Shown here: positions 20,101 to 33,200 of the stretch, in pieces
Layout of the letters: each line of letters opens with the position of its first letter
Numbering within the stretch: the first letter of the stretch is position 1
Origin: Micractinium sp. NFX-FRZ
Lineage: Eukaryota; Chlorophyta; Trebouxiophyceae; Chlorellales; Chlorellaceae
Direction: 5' to 3'
DNA length: 64,000 bases
Assembly: GCA_029339195.1 (NCBI GenBank)
Contig: JAPTJF010000259.1
Span: forward strand, 22,713 to 86,712
Position numbers and translations under genes: made by a program
The notes under the pieces: model-generated
Databases searched by the model: none
What the model saw: the letters and a program-made list of their open reading frames with translations, nothing else
What the model was told of the DNA's origin: nothing

Positions 20101-21996
20101 CCCCCACCGCAGAGCCGGCGGCAGAGGAGGCCAGCGAGGCCTGACGCTGCGCGGTCGCACCCTGCTGCCCCTGCTGCTGCTGCTGGAAGCCCGCCATCGG
20201 CCCCGCCTCCCCCTGCCTCGCCTCCCCCACATCTGCTTCCATTGGCTCCCTCCCGCCTCCCCCTGCGCCGGCGCCGCCGCCTGCCCCGCTGCCGCGCGCC
20301 AGCTGGCGCTGCTCCCGCGCCGCCTGGCTGCGCTGCCACTGCAGGGACTCAACCTCTGTCTCCGCCCGCGCCAGCTGCGCCTGCAGCCGGTAGTGCCGCT
20401 CCTCCAGCGACAGGTTGGCGCTGTGCACGCCCTGCCGCTGCTCCAGCTCCCGCTGCAGGCGGTCTATTGTGACCTGCATTTGTTAAGAATTTGGGTCAAG
20501 TTTTGGTTTAAAAACAGGGGTTAGAGAGTTCAGATTGCGTGGCCCCCCTCTGAACAGGTGTACCGCTAGTGCCAGCACTCCAGGGCTTCCCCGGGCATCA
20601 CCATTGGCCCCCCATCACAGGCAGCCAGCGGCGCTCAACCCAGCCCCACCTGCATCTCAAGCAGCCGCGCCTTCTGCCGCTCCCTGCACCGCGGCAGCGG
20701 TGAACGACAATGACATGACACAGAGGCGCAGGCAGCAGCGTCAGCAGCGGCAGCGGTGCTGGCAGCGGTGCCGGTTTTTTGAAAGCGGTGGCCGGGCTGG
20801 CAATTGTTACAGCAGCGCAGCGGCGGCCTCCCACCCGGCGTCTGGCCGTAGAGCGGGGCAGTTCTCAAGCCTTGGCAAGATCCAGCCAGCCCGCACCTGT
20901 ACCGCTTCTGCGCCTCCCGGTTGGTTGCCTGCCGGTTGTTGCCTGCCTGCGAGCGCCCGTTGCCCGCGCGCACGCCATTTGTGCCGCCACCATCCAACTG
21001 CTGCGGCTGCTGCTGCTGCTTGCCCACTGCTACCATGCCCATCATTCCCAGAGGCACCACTGCCGTGCCTGCCGCCATTACTTGCGGCTGCCCCAGGGCA
21101 TGCGGCACCACGCCGCCAAAGGACAGCGGCCAGCCGGCGCCAAACGCGCCTGCCGCTGCCGCCGCCGCAGCCGCCTGCTGCGTGGGCGGCACGAAGCGCT
21201 GGCCTGCCTGCATGTGCATCACCGGCACCACGCCTCCTGCCCCCAGGGCGGCTCCGCATGGAAAGGTGCCGCCGGCAAAGCCAGAGGCACCAGGCATGGA
21301 GGCTGTGCAGGAGTCGGAGGGGCAGGGGCCGCCCGACCCGGACAGACCAGTTGTGCCCGTTGCTGCACCAAGAGGGCGGGGCAGAGCACGGCCTTCATTT
21401 TGTGAATCAGGGCTGCATACAGCTCGCGCGGACGGGGCAGCAAGGGCCAGCGGAGGGCGGCGGGCGGGTTGATGCGGCGCTACGCTGGCACCCCGCCGTC
21501 CCGCTCCTCAAAGCAGGCGCTCACCGGTGACTGCCACTTGGTGGGCAGCCATTGAGGACAGACCCTGGAGGTAGTCTGAAAAGAAGTCGTCGGTGGGCAC
21601 GCGCCTGCGGTCAGGGGGGTAGGACACATACACAGCAGGAGGGTGGGCCGGAGCTGCCATGCCAGGGGGGGAGGAAAGCGCGGCCGCATTCCCGGCCGGA
21701 TTCATGCACAGCTGCCTCATGCCCCTTTGCTTGGAGGCGCTTTTCCGGGCGCGCCCGCCCCGCCGCCTTCCACGTGGCCCTGGGGAGGCGAGAGAAGGGC
21801 CTGCCTGCCAGGAGAGCAATCCGCCGCGCGGTCCTGGCGGCGCTGGGAATGAGGCATGAGTCAGCTGCACCCCAGCCGGCTGCACGCTCCCCCCTCGCCC
21901 CGCTCACTCGTGCGGCATGCCATCCTCGAGCGAGAGGAGCTTCTCGAGCTCGTGAAACGTGCCAGGCCGCGGCTCCTCCACCGTGTCTGCCAACAT
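17196..21996 (-). CDS. bZIP transcription factor
   Basis: Proposed exons are 21996-21908, about 21739-21525 (acceptor uncertain), 21302-20897, 20683-20650, 20473-19835, 19574-19517, 19189-19103, 18948-18839, 18545-18438, 18214-18053, 17732-17599 and 17298-17196, giving about 710 residues. The basic region is split by an intron: NRQATNREAQKRYR joins ERQKARLLEMQ, followed by the heptad zipper VTIDRLQRELEQRQ. The N-terminus (FHELEKLLSLEDGMPHE, then a VPTDDFFSDYLQ segment) looks like an acidic activation region. Downstream are a coiled segment (RFQGQVARLKQFLEEHKLRM) and a helical C-terminal part (SPLLVMVQESLGICRDLL, LTAEQKQQLLLQRT, RILTPVQAALYVCEAFP) of the kind seen in other green-algal bZIPs. 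It should act in the nucleus; the target genes are unknown. The stop at 17198-17196 follows a Ser/Ala-rich tail. Confidence 0.82.
17450..17545 (-). repeat. Exon-edge echo downstream of bZIP exon 11
   Basis: Exon 11 ends with ACTGCGATGCGCTGGCCATGG and a GTGAGT donor. About 120 bases into the intron, ACTGCGACGAGCTGGCCATGG occurs again, also followed by GTGAGT. The copy is decayed further upstream and is not needed for the frame. Confidence 0.7.
18432..18437 (-). other. GC-AG intron donor in the bZIP gene
   Basis: On the minus strand the exon ends AACATGCAG and the intron starts GCAAGC. The reading phase continues correctly into the exon beginning at 18214. This is the second GC-AG intron in the window. 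Confidence 0.7.
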
Positions 21997-23260
21997 AATC
22001 GCCCGCGCCTGCTCCGCTCACTTTCTGAGCGGGGTGCACCCTCAACTGCTTTACAAGCTTGCTGGGAGCTTCGGCAAGACTAGCCTGCATGTACAGAGGC
22101 AAGGTGGAAGGTGAGCCCGCAAGAAGGCCACGTCGCGCTGGCCGGCGACTCACTGCACTGGGCTGGAGTATTCAGAGAACCCAACATGTATCCATGGTAT
22201 CAAGGGGCTGCAAGTGAAGCGCGCCGCCAGAGGCGAGTGCCGTGCTCACCGAAACAGTGGTCGCTGAGTGGTTGAGGAGGCCAAGCGGTCGCGACTGGAT
22301 GCAAGCACTGCCGAAATAGTTTTCGATCGCATCACTTACGCTCCCGGCATGCCACGTTAGCGCGCGCGAGCGATGGCGTGATAGGGTTGTGAACGGTGAT
22401 AAATGTTGGCGTGCCGTTGTTGCCCCAATCCCGCCACCGTTTGTTCGAAGAGAAGATAATAATAACTTGGGAAGGGGAAGGGTTGGACCGTGGAGGCTGA
22501 CACCCGCAGGTGGGGTGGCCTGCTGCCGCAGCAGCCGCCACGCCGCCATCAATGCTGCCGCCGCGAGGGACCAGACTTCAGTGCATATGGAGTTGCTATT
22601 CCTGCCACCCACAGAAGCATACGTCACACCGGACTCCAGAATGGCGACCCAGCCAGTCCGCTGCAAACTGCTTGCTCCTTGCTGTCCCGCCGCGGGCCGT
22701 CCTCAGCGCACTACCGCCGCGTACCGCCAGAACCTTCCCTTCATATTTATCCGGAGGCGGGCATGGGCGCAGCCCGTGCGTTTTGCTAGAGAGAAAGACA
22801 CAATTATACTTGCAAGGACAAAGCATTGAGTGAGGTGCACACGGCGGCTGGAAAGGGCAGGCAATGGGAGGGTGGGAGCACGCAGCGCGACCCCCGGCCA
22901 GGGAATTGGTGCGCTGCATCAGGTATGAATGTACACGCTCAAAGGGGCGGCCTGAGAAGGCAGCTGAGGCTACGCAGGTGGGACAGCTAGAGCAGTCAAT
23001 CTGGAGCAGTCTGGAATCTACAAGCGGCTACTCAGTCGGCTATCACTCAGGGCGAGGCAGAAGCGGCATCAGGCCAGCTGGGCGCCGGCAAAAACAGGGT
23101 TGGGTTTGAGTTCGCGGATAAAATGGGCCACGACGAGGCACGTGCCCTGGGCAGGCATGCGCTGTGGCTGCCGGGGGGCGCATGGGCCCGGCAGCACAGG
23201 CGCCCTTTGTGGCGGGCGGTTGCGGCCTGTGCTCCGTCCACAAAGCCAGTCTGGTGTTGA
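21997..23260. other. Intergenic region between bZIP and FAB1
   Basis: It holds the bZIP promoter and leader (right of 21996) and the FAB1 3' flank. Local AT content rises at about 22320-22460. No exon could be supported. Confidence 0.35.
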
Positions 23261-26200
23261 TCACATGGCATCAGGGTCCAGCGGCGGCTCTGGCGCCTCC
23301 CAGGCGGGCACCACCGTGAGGTAGGAGGACATGGCCACCCTGAAAGGGGCAGGGGGAGGCAGAGACGGGGCACAACAAGATCAGAAATGGGTTGACAGTA
23401 GTGCCCAGTGAGGGCCTGAGGGGAGGGGTGAGGCAGAGACGGGGCACAACAAGAGCACGGATGGGTTGGTAGCAGTGCCCAATGAGGCCCCTTCTCTGCC
23501 CAGTGAGCTGACCTCACAGGGGACGGGCAGCGTCGAGGCGGGAGGGAGGGAGGCAAGCAGGGGTGGGTGGGCACGGGTGCGACGGCGGCGGCGCCCTATG
23601 GGCAGGGGTGGTGCGCAGCCCGATGCCCCGCTGGCGGGCGCAGGGAGTCCTGCTCCGCTTGCACCTATTACCGACCCATCGCACCCCACAGCCCACACCC
23701 GCCAACTACGGCAGCACCCGTCACACAAAGCGCCGGCTGTACTGCCCCTCCACCCCACCTGAAGCGCCGGCTGTACTGCTTGGGCGAGATGACGGTGGGG
23801 TCCTTGCCTGCGCCCCCCAAGATGCCGCTCTTCTTCACCCACGTCTCCACCTGCTTGTCCCACGTGTACTGCAGGCGGGGAATCAGGAATGAACACGGTG
23901 GGCAGGCGGTACAGAACCGGGCTGAGCTTGTCCCAGGTGTACTGCAGGCAGCCATGCAAAAGGGTGGGCAGGCGGTACAGAACCGGGCCTGTCGTATGCA
24001 GTCGATTGCCCCCAACAACCAGCCCCCGCACAGCTCATCAGAGAGCACCACAGCACAGACAGCAGCACATCACCACAACTCTGGCCCCTCACCTGCGTAC
24101 GTAAACCTCACAATCAGGTTTCGAACAAAACATTAGGCAAAACACCAACCAAGGTCCCCACACACCACAATGGGTTCAGGACAACACAGACAGCGGCACC
24201 CCAGCACACAGCTCCCCGGGCCTCACCTGGCGTATGTAGTCGCTCACCCCCACCACCAGCTCCCCGCGGAACACACCAGACAACAGCACAGCACAGCACA
24301 GACAGCAACACAGCTCCCGTGCCCTCCCGTGCCGTATGTAGTTGATCCCCCACACAATCAGTCCCCGCACAACTCATCAAAGAGCACCACAGCACACAGC
24401 TCCCTGGGCCTCACCTGGCGAATGTAGTCGATCACCCCCACCACCAGCTCCCCGCTGACCTTGTCCACCCCCACCAGCAGGGAGTAGTCCATCACGCCCA
24501 GGCCAGCCAGGAAGCTGCTGTCTGCGGGGCGGGAAAGGGGGCGCGGCAGGGAGGCCTTTTGGCGTTGTTAAGAGAAGAGCAAAGCAACTGGATCAGTGCT
24601 GCCAGGGATGAGTCGGTCACCCCAGCCCAGCCACGGAGCTGCCGTCTGCGGGGCAGCAAGGGTGGGGGGAGGGCAGCAGGGAGGCGTCCCAGTATGGGGA
24701 GAGGAGTGGGGCAGCTCAAGCAAAGCTGCCAGGGCCCAGCCCATCCAGGGAGCAGCTGTCTGCGGGACACACACGCTGCAGCGACAGGGTGGAAGGGCGG
24801 GCGAGCGTGCGTGGCCAAACCCAGAGGCTGCGCTGTCCGCAGCGCAGGCGGGAGATGACAGACGACAGGGCAGGGAATGTAGGGGCGGCTCAAAGAGGAG
24901 GCCACAAGGCAGAAGAAAGGGTTGGGCAGGAAGGAGTGCAGACAGGGCACCCTGCACAGCTTGAGACGCGGCCCCTGCTGCACCACCCCGGCGCCCCGCC
25001 GCGCACCTGACCACAGCGCGCGCTGCAGGCGCGCAAAAGCGCGCGGCCCCACAAGCGTGGGGGACGTCATGTTGAGCTCTTTCAGGTTTTCGTCCAGCAG
25101 CACAGCACCTGTGACACATGGGGAGCGCCAGGAAGAGCAGGGGACAGGGGTGTTGGTGCCGGGCTGCCCACAGCAAGCGCCAAGGCTTGGAATACAGCAG
25201 CTGCTGGGGTGCATGCCAGCACGCCGACGACGGGGCAGGGCAGGGAGCCGTGCCCGTCTTGCCCACCTGCAGCTGCGGGGTCCTCCGAGTTGTAGCGGTC
25301 CCGCTGGCTGCCCTTGAGGTCGTAGATGCGAGAGACCTGCGGGGGGAGGGGAGCAGGACGGGGGCAGGTGAGGGGAGAGGGAGGCGACCAGGGAGGGCAG
25401 GGGAGGTGAATGGGAGGGGACCAGGGAGGGCAGGGGAGGTGGATGGGAGGGGACCAGGGAGGGCAGGGGAGGTGGATGGGACAGGGCCCCAAGGTGTCCC
25501 AGTCCCGCCGGCTGCCCCTGGGGTTGATGTGGGAGGCTTTTGGAAGCAACCAAACGCAACAAGCGTCCAACGTGTGTCCATTCTGTCCTCATCCATGTGG
25601 CAAGTACCGAACCTGCGCGTCCCGCCCGTAGAACACGTTCTCGGTGACCAGCAGGTCCATCACCCCCTCCTTGCCGCCAAAGGGGGGCGCCGACGGCGCG
25701 CCCTTGCCGCCCGTGTACTGAACCGACACCTGCAGCCGAACGGGGTGGTGGCGTGCTTGACAATGTGTGTTGCAGCAAAGTGAAAAGAGTGCATGTATGT
25801 GCAGGCACTGGTGTACCCCAGGCTTTGCCAGGCACATGCTCCTGCCTGTCCTCATCCGACGCTAATGACCACAACGCTGAGGCAAACATTAACACATTCC
25901 CCCATTGCCTCATGCAGCACACGCATTCCCCACCCCCTCCACCCACACACGCCGCTGTCCCCACCCACCTGGTACACCCCCAGGATCTTGGCCAGGCACA
26001 TGTCCTGCCCGCGGTGCAGCATGGTGGCCACGTAGCGGAAGTAGTCGGGGGCAAACTCCAGGAAGGACTGGCGCTCGCTGCGGGACAGCTGCTTCACGAT
26101 GTAGCTGCGGCAGAGGGGGTCACAGTGGGAGTGTTGGTAGGAGACACTGGAGAGAGTCGGAGAGTACACTGGGGCGTCCTCCAGGAAGGACTGGCGCTCG

Positions 26201-27201
26201 CTTCCGGACAGCAGCGAGAGAATGCAGCCGCGGGCATGTGTGCGGAAACAGAGGTGGCGGAGGGGAGAAAGCAAGCTGGAACGCAGCCCCTCACCCTCTG
26301 CTCTCAACCTCTGCCCAGGCCTTCAACCCGCTCTGCCCAGCCCCTCGCCCGACCCTCTTCTCCGGCTCCGGCCCACCAGACTGCATGCCCCTCACCTTGA
26401 CCCTCCCCACGCACAACCAGCTTTACTTGTTACATCAAACCAACTCAGCCCTACTGCTTGCCCTTGGTGCATGCCACGCATACCGACCAACATCCGCTTC
26501 CCTCCCCCCCTTCCTGCCTCTCCTGCTATGCTTGCACTGCCCCTGTCCCCAGCGCACTCACCGCCTGTCCATGGTGCGTGCAAAGTAGACAGCCGACTTG
26601 CCGCCCCGCGAAGCCCACTTGCGGCAGCGGGAGATGGAGGCCAGGAAGGCCGGCTCGCCGCCCGCCACGCACCGCCGCCGAAGCTCCGCAAACTGAGGCG
26701 CGTAGTAGGCAGTGACCTGCAGGGGATTTGATGCAGGGAGAGTTGGCAGGCAGTCTGAATTGTGTGCAAGGTGGAACACAGACGCAGCCGGGGGGCGCGG
26801 AGCAGGGAGGCGCATCCCCATCACTCAACATGCGCTGCCGCAAGCTGGCGCTGCTCGCTCCCAGTCGTCACCTGGAACTTGGCACGGCCCCAGGGCATGC
26901 CTGGCGAGGGGTCCTCCAACGCCAGCTGGCAGTCCAGCTGCTGCTCACAAAACAGCACCTGCCAATCACCGCTCTGCTCCGCTGCCAGCTCCTCTTGAGT
27001 CACTGTGCGGGTGCTGGGCGGCGGCTGCCCTGGGGCCGCAGCTGCCGCCGGCCCTCCTCCCCCTGCTGCTGCTGCCGCTGCTGCTGCTGCAGTGGGCGCG
27101 GCGGCAGCATCGTCGGCGGCTGCTGGCACCTCCGCCCCGGGAGGCCCCCCAGCTGGCGCCGCCGCCACCGCCGCTGCCGCTGCTAGGTCTTGCGATGCCG
27201 C

Positions 27202-27232
<31 letters not shown>

Positions 27233-30200
27233 CGCCGCTGCTTCAGGTCCGGCACCAGGCTGCTGCCTCGGCCGGCGGTGCGTGGAGAGCCTGGCAGCGA
27301 CTGCCACGAGCCTGGCACCGCCCCGGTGCCGACCTCGTTGTCGCCGGCAGATGCGCCGCCATCAGCAGTGGCCGTTGTCGCCTGCGAGTTTGCCCCAGGA
27401 TGCCCAAACAGGATGCCAGCCACTGCATCATGCAGGTAGTTCTGGTACTCCCTGCACAACGCAAGGCAGCACACAAGAGGTTGTTACGGCACACACATGA
27501 AGGAAACGAGCCAGGCAGCTCTGATTGGTGGAGCAGGCCGCAGCTGGAGGGCAAGCAGCGCACACACCCTGCAGCTGCCTGCCTGACTGCATGCCTCCTA
27601 CTGGCCTTGCCAGCCGGCCTGCCCGCCGCCGCCAATTAACCCTCGACAAGCACACCACATCGCGCCACACTACCACGGCTTAACCAGCTCAACCAAATGC
27701 CAACTCACTTGGTGGCCAAAAAGTAGGCGATGATGGAGGTGGGCTCATCATCAAACACGGCCACCCGTATGCCGTCCGCCCCGCCCGGCAGCAGCGCCCG
27801 CCCGCTCAGCTCCACCCGCCCCGCCGTCAGCGGCATGTGCCCGGGTGCCAGCTCACTGCGCAGCTTGCCCAGCAGCTGCATGAGCTTGCTGGGCTGCTTG
27901 GCAGGCTGAGGCGTTGGGTGCGCAGGGGAGGGCACCGGTGTGCTGGCGGCGGAGAAGCTGCCGGGTAGCTGGGAGGATAGGGACGGCATCAGCATGCTGA
28001 GGCCCAAGCTGTTGGACAGCAGCGAGGTGGCACGGGATACCAACGGGGGTGCTGCTGGTGCCGGTGACTGCGCCGCTGCTGGTGCCGGTGACTGCGCCGC
28101 TGCTGGTGCTGCTGCCGTCACTGCCGCTGCCGTCACAGCTGCTGCTGCTGCTGTTGCTGCTGCTTCCGCCGTCGCCACTCCTGCAATGGCTGCATCAGCT
28201 TCAGCCTGGGCCTCCGTCCCTGCCGGGGGCAGGTCGGGCGGCATGGGCGCCTCCTGCAGCTTTGCAATCGCATCCAGCCGCCCTGCAGAGGCCGACTTGA
28301 GCATCCTGAGCGGGGACAGCGGGCGCGCCAAGCTGGCGCCGACGGCTGCCACGTCACCCGCTGCTGCTGCTGCCTCTGCGGTGCCGCCCTCGACGCCCTC
28401 TGCAGGGGAGGCTGCCTCGTGGAGCAGCGACTTCCACTCCCAATGGCTTACGCCCTGCCCCGACGGCTCCTCTGCAAGCGGAGGACCACCTTCCTCGCCT
28501 GCTGCTGCCGCTGCCCCTGCCACTGGCGGCCCCTGCTCTCTGACTTCAGCGGAGCTCGCCAGTGCCCCGGCCGCAGCGCCCAGCCCCGGAGCCAGGTCCT
28601 GTGCTGCCTGCTGCAGTGCTGCCCCCTCCTGCTGCGGCAGCGCCGCCTCGTGCTGCACTGACAACTGCGGCTGCTGCTCTGCCAGCGGCTGCAGGTCCTG
28701 GTGCAGGGCTGCCTGGTCTGCTGAAAGCGCGTGCCGCAGCTGCGAGTAGCTGCGCCGCCGCTCGCTGAAGCTCTTGGACAGGGACATGCGGCCGAGGCGC
28801 GCAGCCACCTGCTCCAGCCTGCTGCTAGGCGGTGCCTCTGCCTCCAACTCGTCTGCGGGGCAGAAGATGTGGGCAGGGCCAGCCAGGTGGATGGCGGGTG
28901 GATGACGAGGTTGAGCGCAGCGCATCAGCAGATTTGGGGCAGATTTGGGATGTGCAGCCAGCCACGCAGTAAGATCAGAATCACACAATCAGGTGCCTCC
29001 TCACTTCCCATCCCCATGCGTGCCCGCCCTGCAGCCCCACCTGTGGTGCTGCGCTGCTTTGGAGTCAGCGCTCGGACCAGCTCAGGATCTGGATTGGAGA
29101 GGTCCAGCCGGAAGAAGGAGGGCTGCTTCGGCAGCAGCAGCGGCGGCAGTGGCGGCGCTTGCCGGAACCGCCCTGCATCTGCTGCCCCCGCCGCCGCCGC
29201 CGCTGCTGCTGCCTCGCCACCTTCCTGCTCCTTTGCCACACCTCCACCTCCTCCTCCTCCTGCTGCTGTGCCCGCTGCGCCTGCTCCTGCCTCCTCTGCT
29301 TCCCCTGCCAGCGGGGCGCTGGTCTGCACCCAGTCGCGCGTGCGCTGCGAGCGCAGCACCGTGGGGCCGCCGGGGCTTTCGCCGCCGCTGCTGCTGCCGC
29401 CCCGGTGGTCAAACATGGCGATGTATCGTGCCACCAGGCCAGTCGGTATGGAGGAGCCCCCAGCTGGAGGTGTGCCCGTGGGTGGGCTGCCCGCCAAGCT
29501 GCCGGCGCCCCCCTCTTCAGGCGCAAGCAGCGAGGGGGCGCCGAAGTTGATCTCACTCGCTGTGGGGGGCGGCAGCATGCTGGCAGCATCCAGAAATTGG
29601 TGCGCCAGGCTGCTGCCGCTCTCATCCCGGCGCAGCTGCCCAGACGGTGCCCGCTCTGGCAGCTGCAGCGTGGGCAGCGGTGGCAGCTCCCCAGGTGGTG
29701 CGCCCTGCTGCTGCTCCGCCAAGCTGGGCTCAGCTTGCTGCGGCTGCTGCCCTAAGCTAGTGGTGGCCGCTGCTTGCTGTTGCTGCTGGGGCTGCTCTTG
29801 CTGCTGCTGCTGCTGCTGCATGCACGCGGCCCGCTGCGCAGCCGTGCGGCTAAAGGGGGAGGCGGGCAGCTGCCCTTCCGCCAAAGCCCCCGCGCCTGGC
29901 AGCCCCTCACCGCTTCCATGCCGGCTGTGTCCTGCAGCTGCAGCGAGCCGCCGGCTGGCTAATACCGTGTTGAGGGCGCTGGCGCTGCTAGGAGGCGCGG
30001 CATAGCTGCCAGGGGTGCCCTCATGCAGGCAGGTGGCCCACTGCAGTACCACAGCAGCCAGCATGCTGCGCAGCCGGTTCATCTCCCACACCACCGTCAC
30101 CACACGCCTCGCCGTCTGCTGCTGCTGCTCAAGGCTGGCGCCGTTGGGGCTGCCGTCAAGCAGCGTGATCGTGTCCTGGACCTGCAGCAGGCAAAATGGG

Positions 30201-33200
30201 TGGGGGAGGGAGGGCCGGTTTGATTGGGGTCGAGGCACAGGACGGCCATAGGGCAGGTAAAGCAGGGTGCTGACAGCCACATAGCACTCAAACAGCGAGG
30301 TCCCGACACGGGCAGCCAGCTGGTAGGCAATACATGTGCAGGGGCGGACGAACAAGAGCGCGCACAGCCTATCACACAGGCCGACGTTCAGGCAAGTGCC
30401 ACAGCAGGCGGGCAGGTAGGCAGGCGCACCATGTCTAGGAACGCTGCACGCGTGTCGCTGAGTGTGCCCAGCCACATGGAACGGAACTCAGGGTCGCTGC
30501 CCGGGTCCAGGGCCTGCCCATTCTCCCCCGCCTGCTGCTCGCCCGCCGGCTGCTGCTCCTGCTGGCGGGCTAGCGCATCCAGCTGCTCCCCCAAGGCGTA
30601 CTCAATGGCACCAAACGCCTCATCCGCCTCCTGCAGAGCCGTGGCAGCGCAGGCAGGCAACAGCAGGCACAGCAGAGGCATTGAGGCATTGAGGCAGCAT
30701 GTTCCCACACGATGATGGGGGCCATGTGTACGAGGTGCACCCTAGGTCCAATGGACTGTGTTAACCAACTTAGCAAACGCACCGGTCTCAATCAAATCAT
30801 GGCTGCAAGTATTGAACAGCACCTCCCCCTGCTGCGCACACCCTGGCCAACAGCACCGCCCTGCCGCTGCACATCCTGGGCAGCAGCCCCCTTTGCCCCT
30901 CACCTCTGTCATCTGCTCGTTCTCCTCCTGCAGCCACTCCCACCGCCAATGTGCTCAACCTCTGCTTGCCTGATAACTCCCCCTGCATACGACGCCACCT
31001 GCCCCTCACCTCTGTCAGCTGCTTGATCTCCTCCTGCAGCCACTCCAGCTCCGGCTCCGGCAGCAGCTGCACCTGCCTGGGCGGCATGCGCACGGTGTAA
31101 GGCGCGATGGGCGAGTAGTGCAGGCAGAGCAGCGTGGAGCCGGTGCCCAGGTAGCGCACAAAGTCTCGCTGCAGGGACAGCCCGCCCAGCGCCAGGTGGC
31201 GCGCATCCAGCAGCAGGCTCAGCAGGTGCGCAAAGGAGAGGCAGGCGGCCTCGGGGGAGAGAGGCACGCGGCGCGCGGCGGCGGGCGAGGCTGCCGCGCT
31301 GTCGGCGGCGGCGCTGCCGGTGGGGCGCAGCCACAGCCAGACGCGGCTGTCTGGCAGCTCCTTGCCAGCTGGCAGGCGCATGCTGGAGAGGGTGACGAGC
31401 CCATTCGAGTGCATGAAGCTGCGCAGGTGCAGCGGCGCGCCCTCGCCGCACTGCGGGTGCGGGCACTTGCGGTTAGGCGGCGACGCGGCGGACAGGAAGG
31501 CCGCCAGGGGGAGGTCTGTGCGCAGGGGTGGTGGGGAGGAGGCCAGGCGGGGGTGTGGGCATTGCCTGCTTTAGCCAGGGCCTGCCCTCAAATCGCACTG
31601 GCGAGGACACATGCAATGCTGCAGACACACAGTTTCACCACGCACCCAGCCCCCCTGTGCCGGCATCCAACGCCATGCAGCGTGCAGTTCAGCGCCCAGC
31701 ACACATGCACAGCCCACCAACTCTAAACTAGCCACACACCGCCCAAGCACCGGTCCCTCACCTGTGTCTGCGTAGAACTCCATGCAGTGGGCGTGGGAGG
31801 GCTCACAGAGGATGCCCTTTGCCGGGTTCTTGCACGAGATGGCCAGCCACAGCCGCTGGCTGCGGTACGCCGCCAGCCCAGGGGGACCAGCACCGCCCTC
31901 CCGCCCCGCCGACGCTGCGCTCGCCTCCGCCCCCAGCGCCACCACAGATGACCGCTGCGACAGCTGCGTCATTGCGCTCTCGCTGTCCCTGCCGGCACGT
32001 GGCGGCTGCGCTGCCATTGCCGCCGCCTGGCCCGGGTCGCCGCTTGTGAGCATTGCAGAGGCTGGGCTTGGCGGCTCGCTGCCCGTCAGCTGCAGCTGCT
32101 GCAGCGCCAGCTCTTTGGCTGCCAGGTGCAGCGGGTCCTGGGGCGAGCCTGGCGGGAGGTTGGAGGCCTGCGAAGCAGTGCGGCCCAGCGGCGTTCCAGC
32201 CCCAGAGCCGCCGCCAACCACGCCCACCGCCTGCTGCTGCTGCTGCTGCAGCAGCTGTGCCGCTGCGTCGTCCTCCCCCGCTTCCTCCGCCTCTGTCTGG
32301 CTCTGGCTGCCCGACACAGTGAAGGTGGCTGCCCCCGCCTCGGCTGGCAGCACCCACATGTTGGTGCTGTCAGACGAAGCCGGGCTGTCTGGCACCGCCG
32401 CATCCTCCCACGCCACGCCATCCCCGCCGCCACGACTCCCACTGCTGCCGCTGCCGCTGCCCTCCTCCCCCCCGCTGCCGCTGCCGCTACCGCTGCTGCC
32501 GCCTCCCTCCTGCCCAGCTGCCTCGGCTGCCTCGGAAGGTGAGATTGGCAGCTCCAGCTCATCGCCGGGCGCCCCCCGCTCCAGCACAACAGACGCGTGA
32601 GGAGAGGCGGACAGGATGGCCTGCCGCGCCCGCGCCTCGGCTGTGGCCAGGTAAGAGGTGGAGGCCACGGCATCAGCCAGCCCCGCCACCGCCTCTGGCT
32701 GCCCGCCGCCGCCGCCAGGCAGCACCGCCGCGGCCGCAGCTGCCAGCTGATCAGACAGCAGGGCGGTCTCAAGCAGGCCCCAGTAGGCGGCATAGGCGGC
32801 AAATGAGGCGACCCTCTTCACCCGCCGCAGCTCAGCGGCGTCGTTGCCACGCAGCACAATGGTGGCGCCCAGCGGGCGAGGGCACCCCCGGAACACCATG
32901 AGCGCGCGGGAGCTGCTGCCGCCGGGCCCGCCGCTGACCCGGCCCAGCGCGGCAATGCGCTGAAGTGAGGCTGCATCGGCCACCAAGTGGTGCCCCTGCA
33001 AGGGGCAGCACGGGAGGCGGGACAGTAAAAGCAAGGACGTGAGGCGCGGTCAGGAGGTAGCACAAGGGGTGGCAGAAACCCAAGCCTCCTGACAGCAACG
33101 TCTGGTTCTTTCCCTGCATGGCAAACCCCAGCATCAGGCTACACAGTAGCATGTCAGCAGCAGAAGCCATGCACCAGAGCTGACCCCACCACATCCACTC

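Noticed and set aside
22172..22830. Open frames between bZIP and FAB1 as a small gene
   Set aside because: Overlapping frames on both strands, no recognisable motif and no consistent splice sites.
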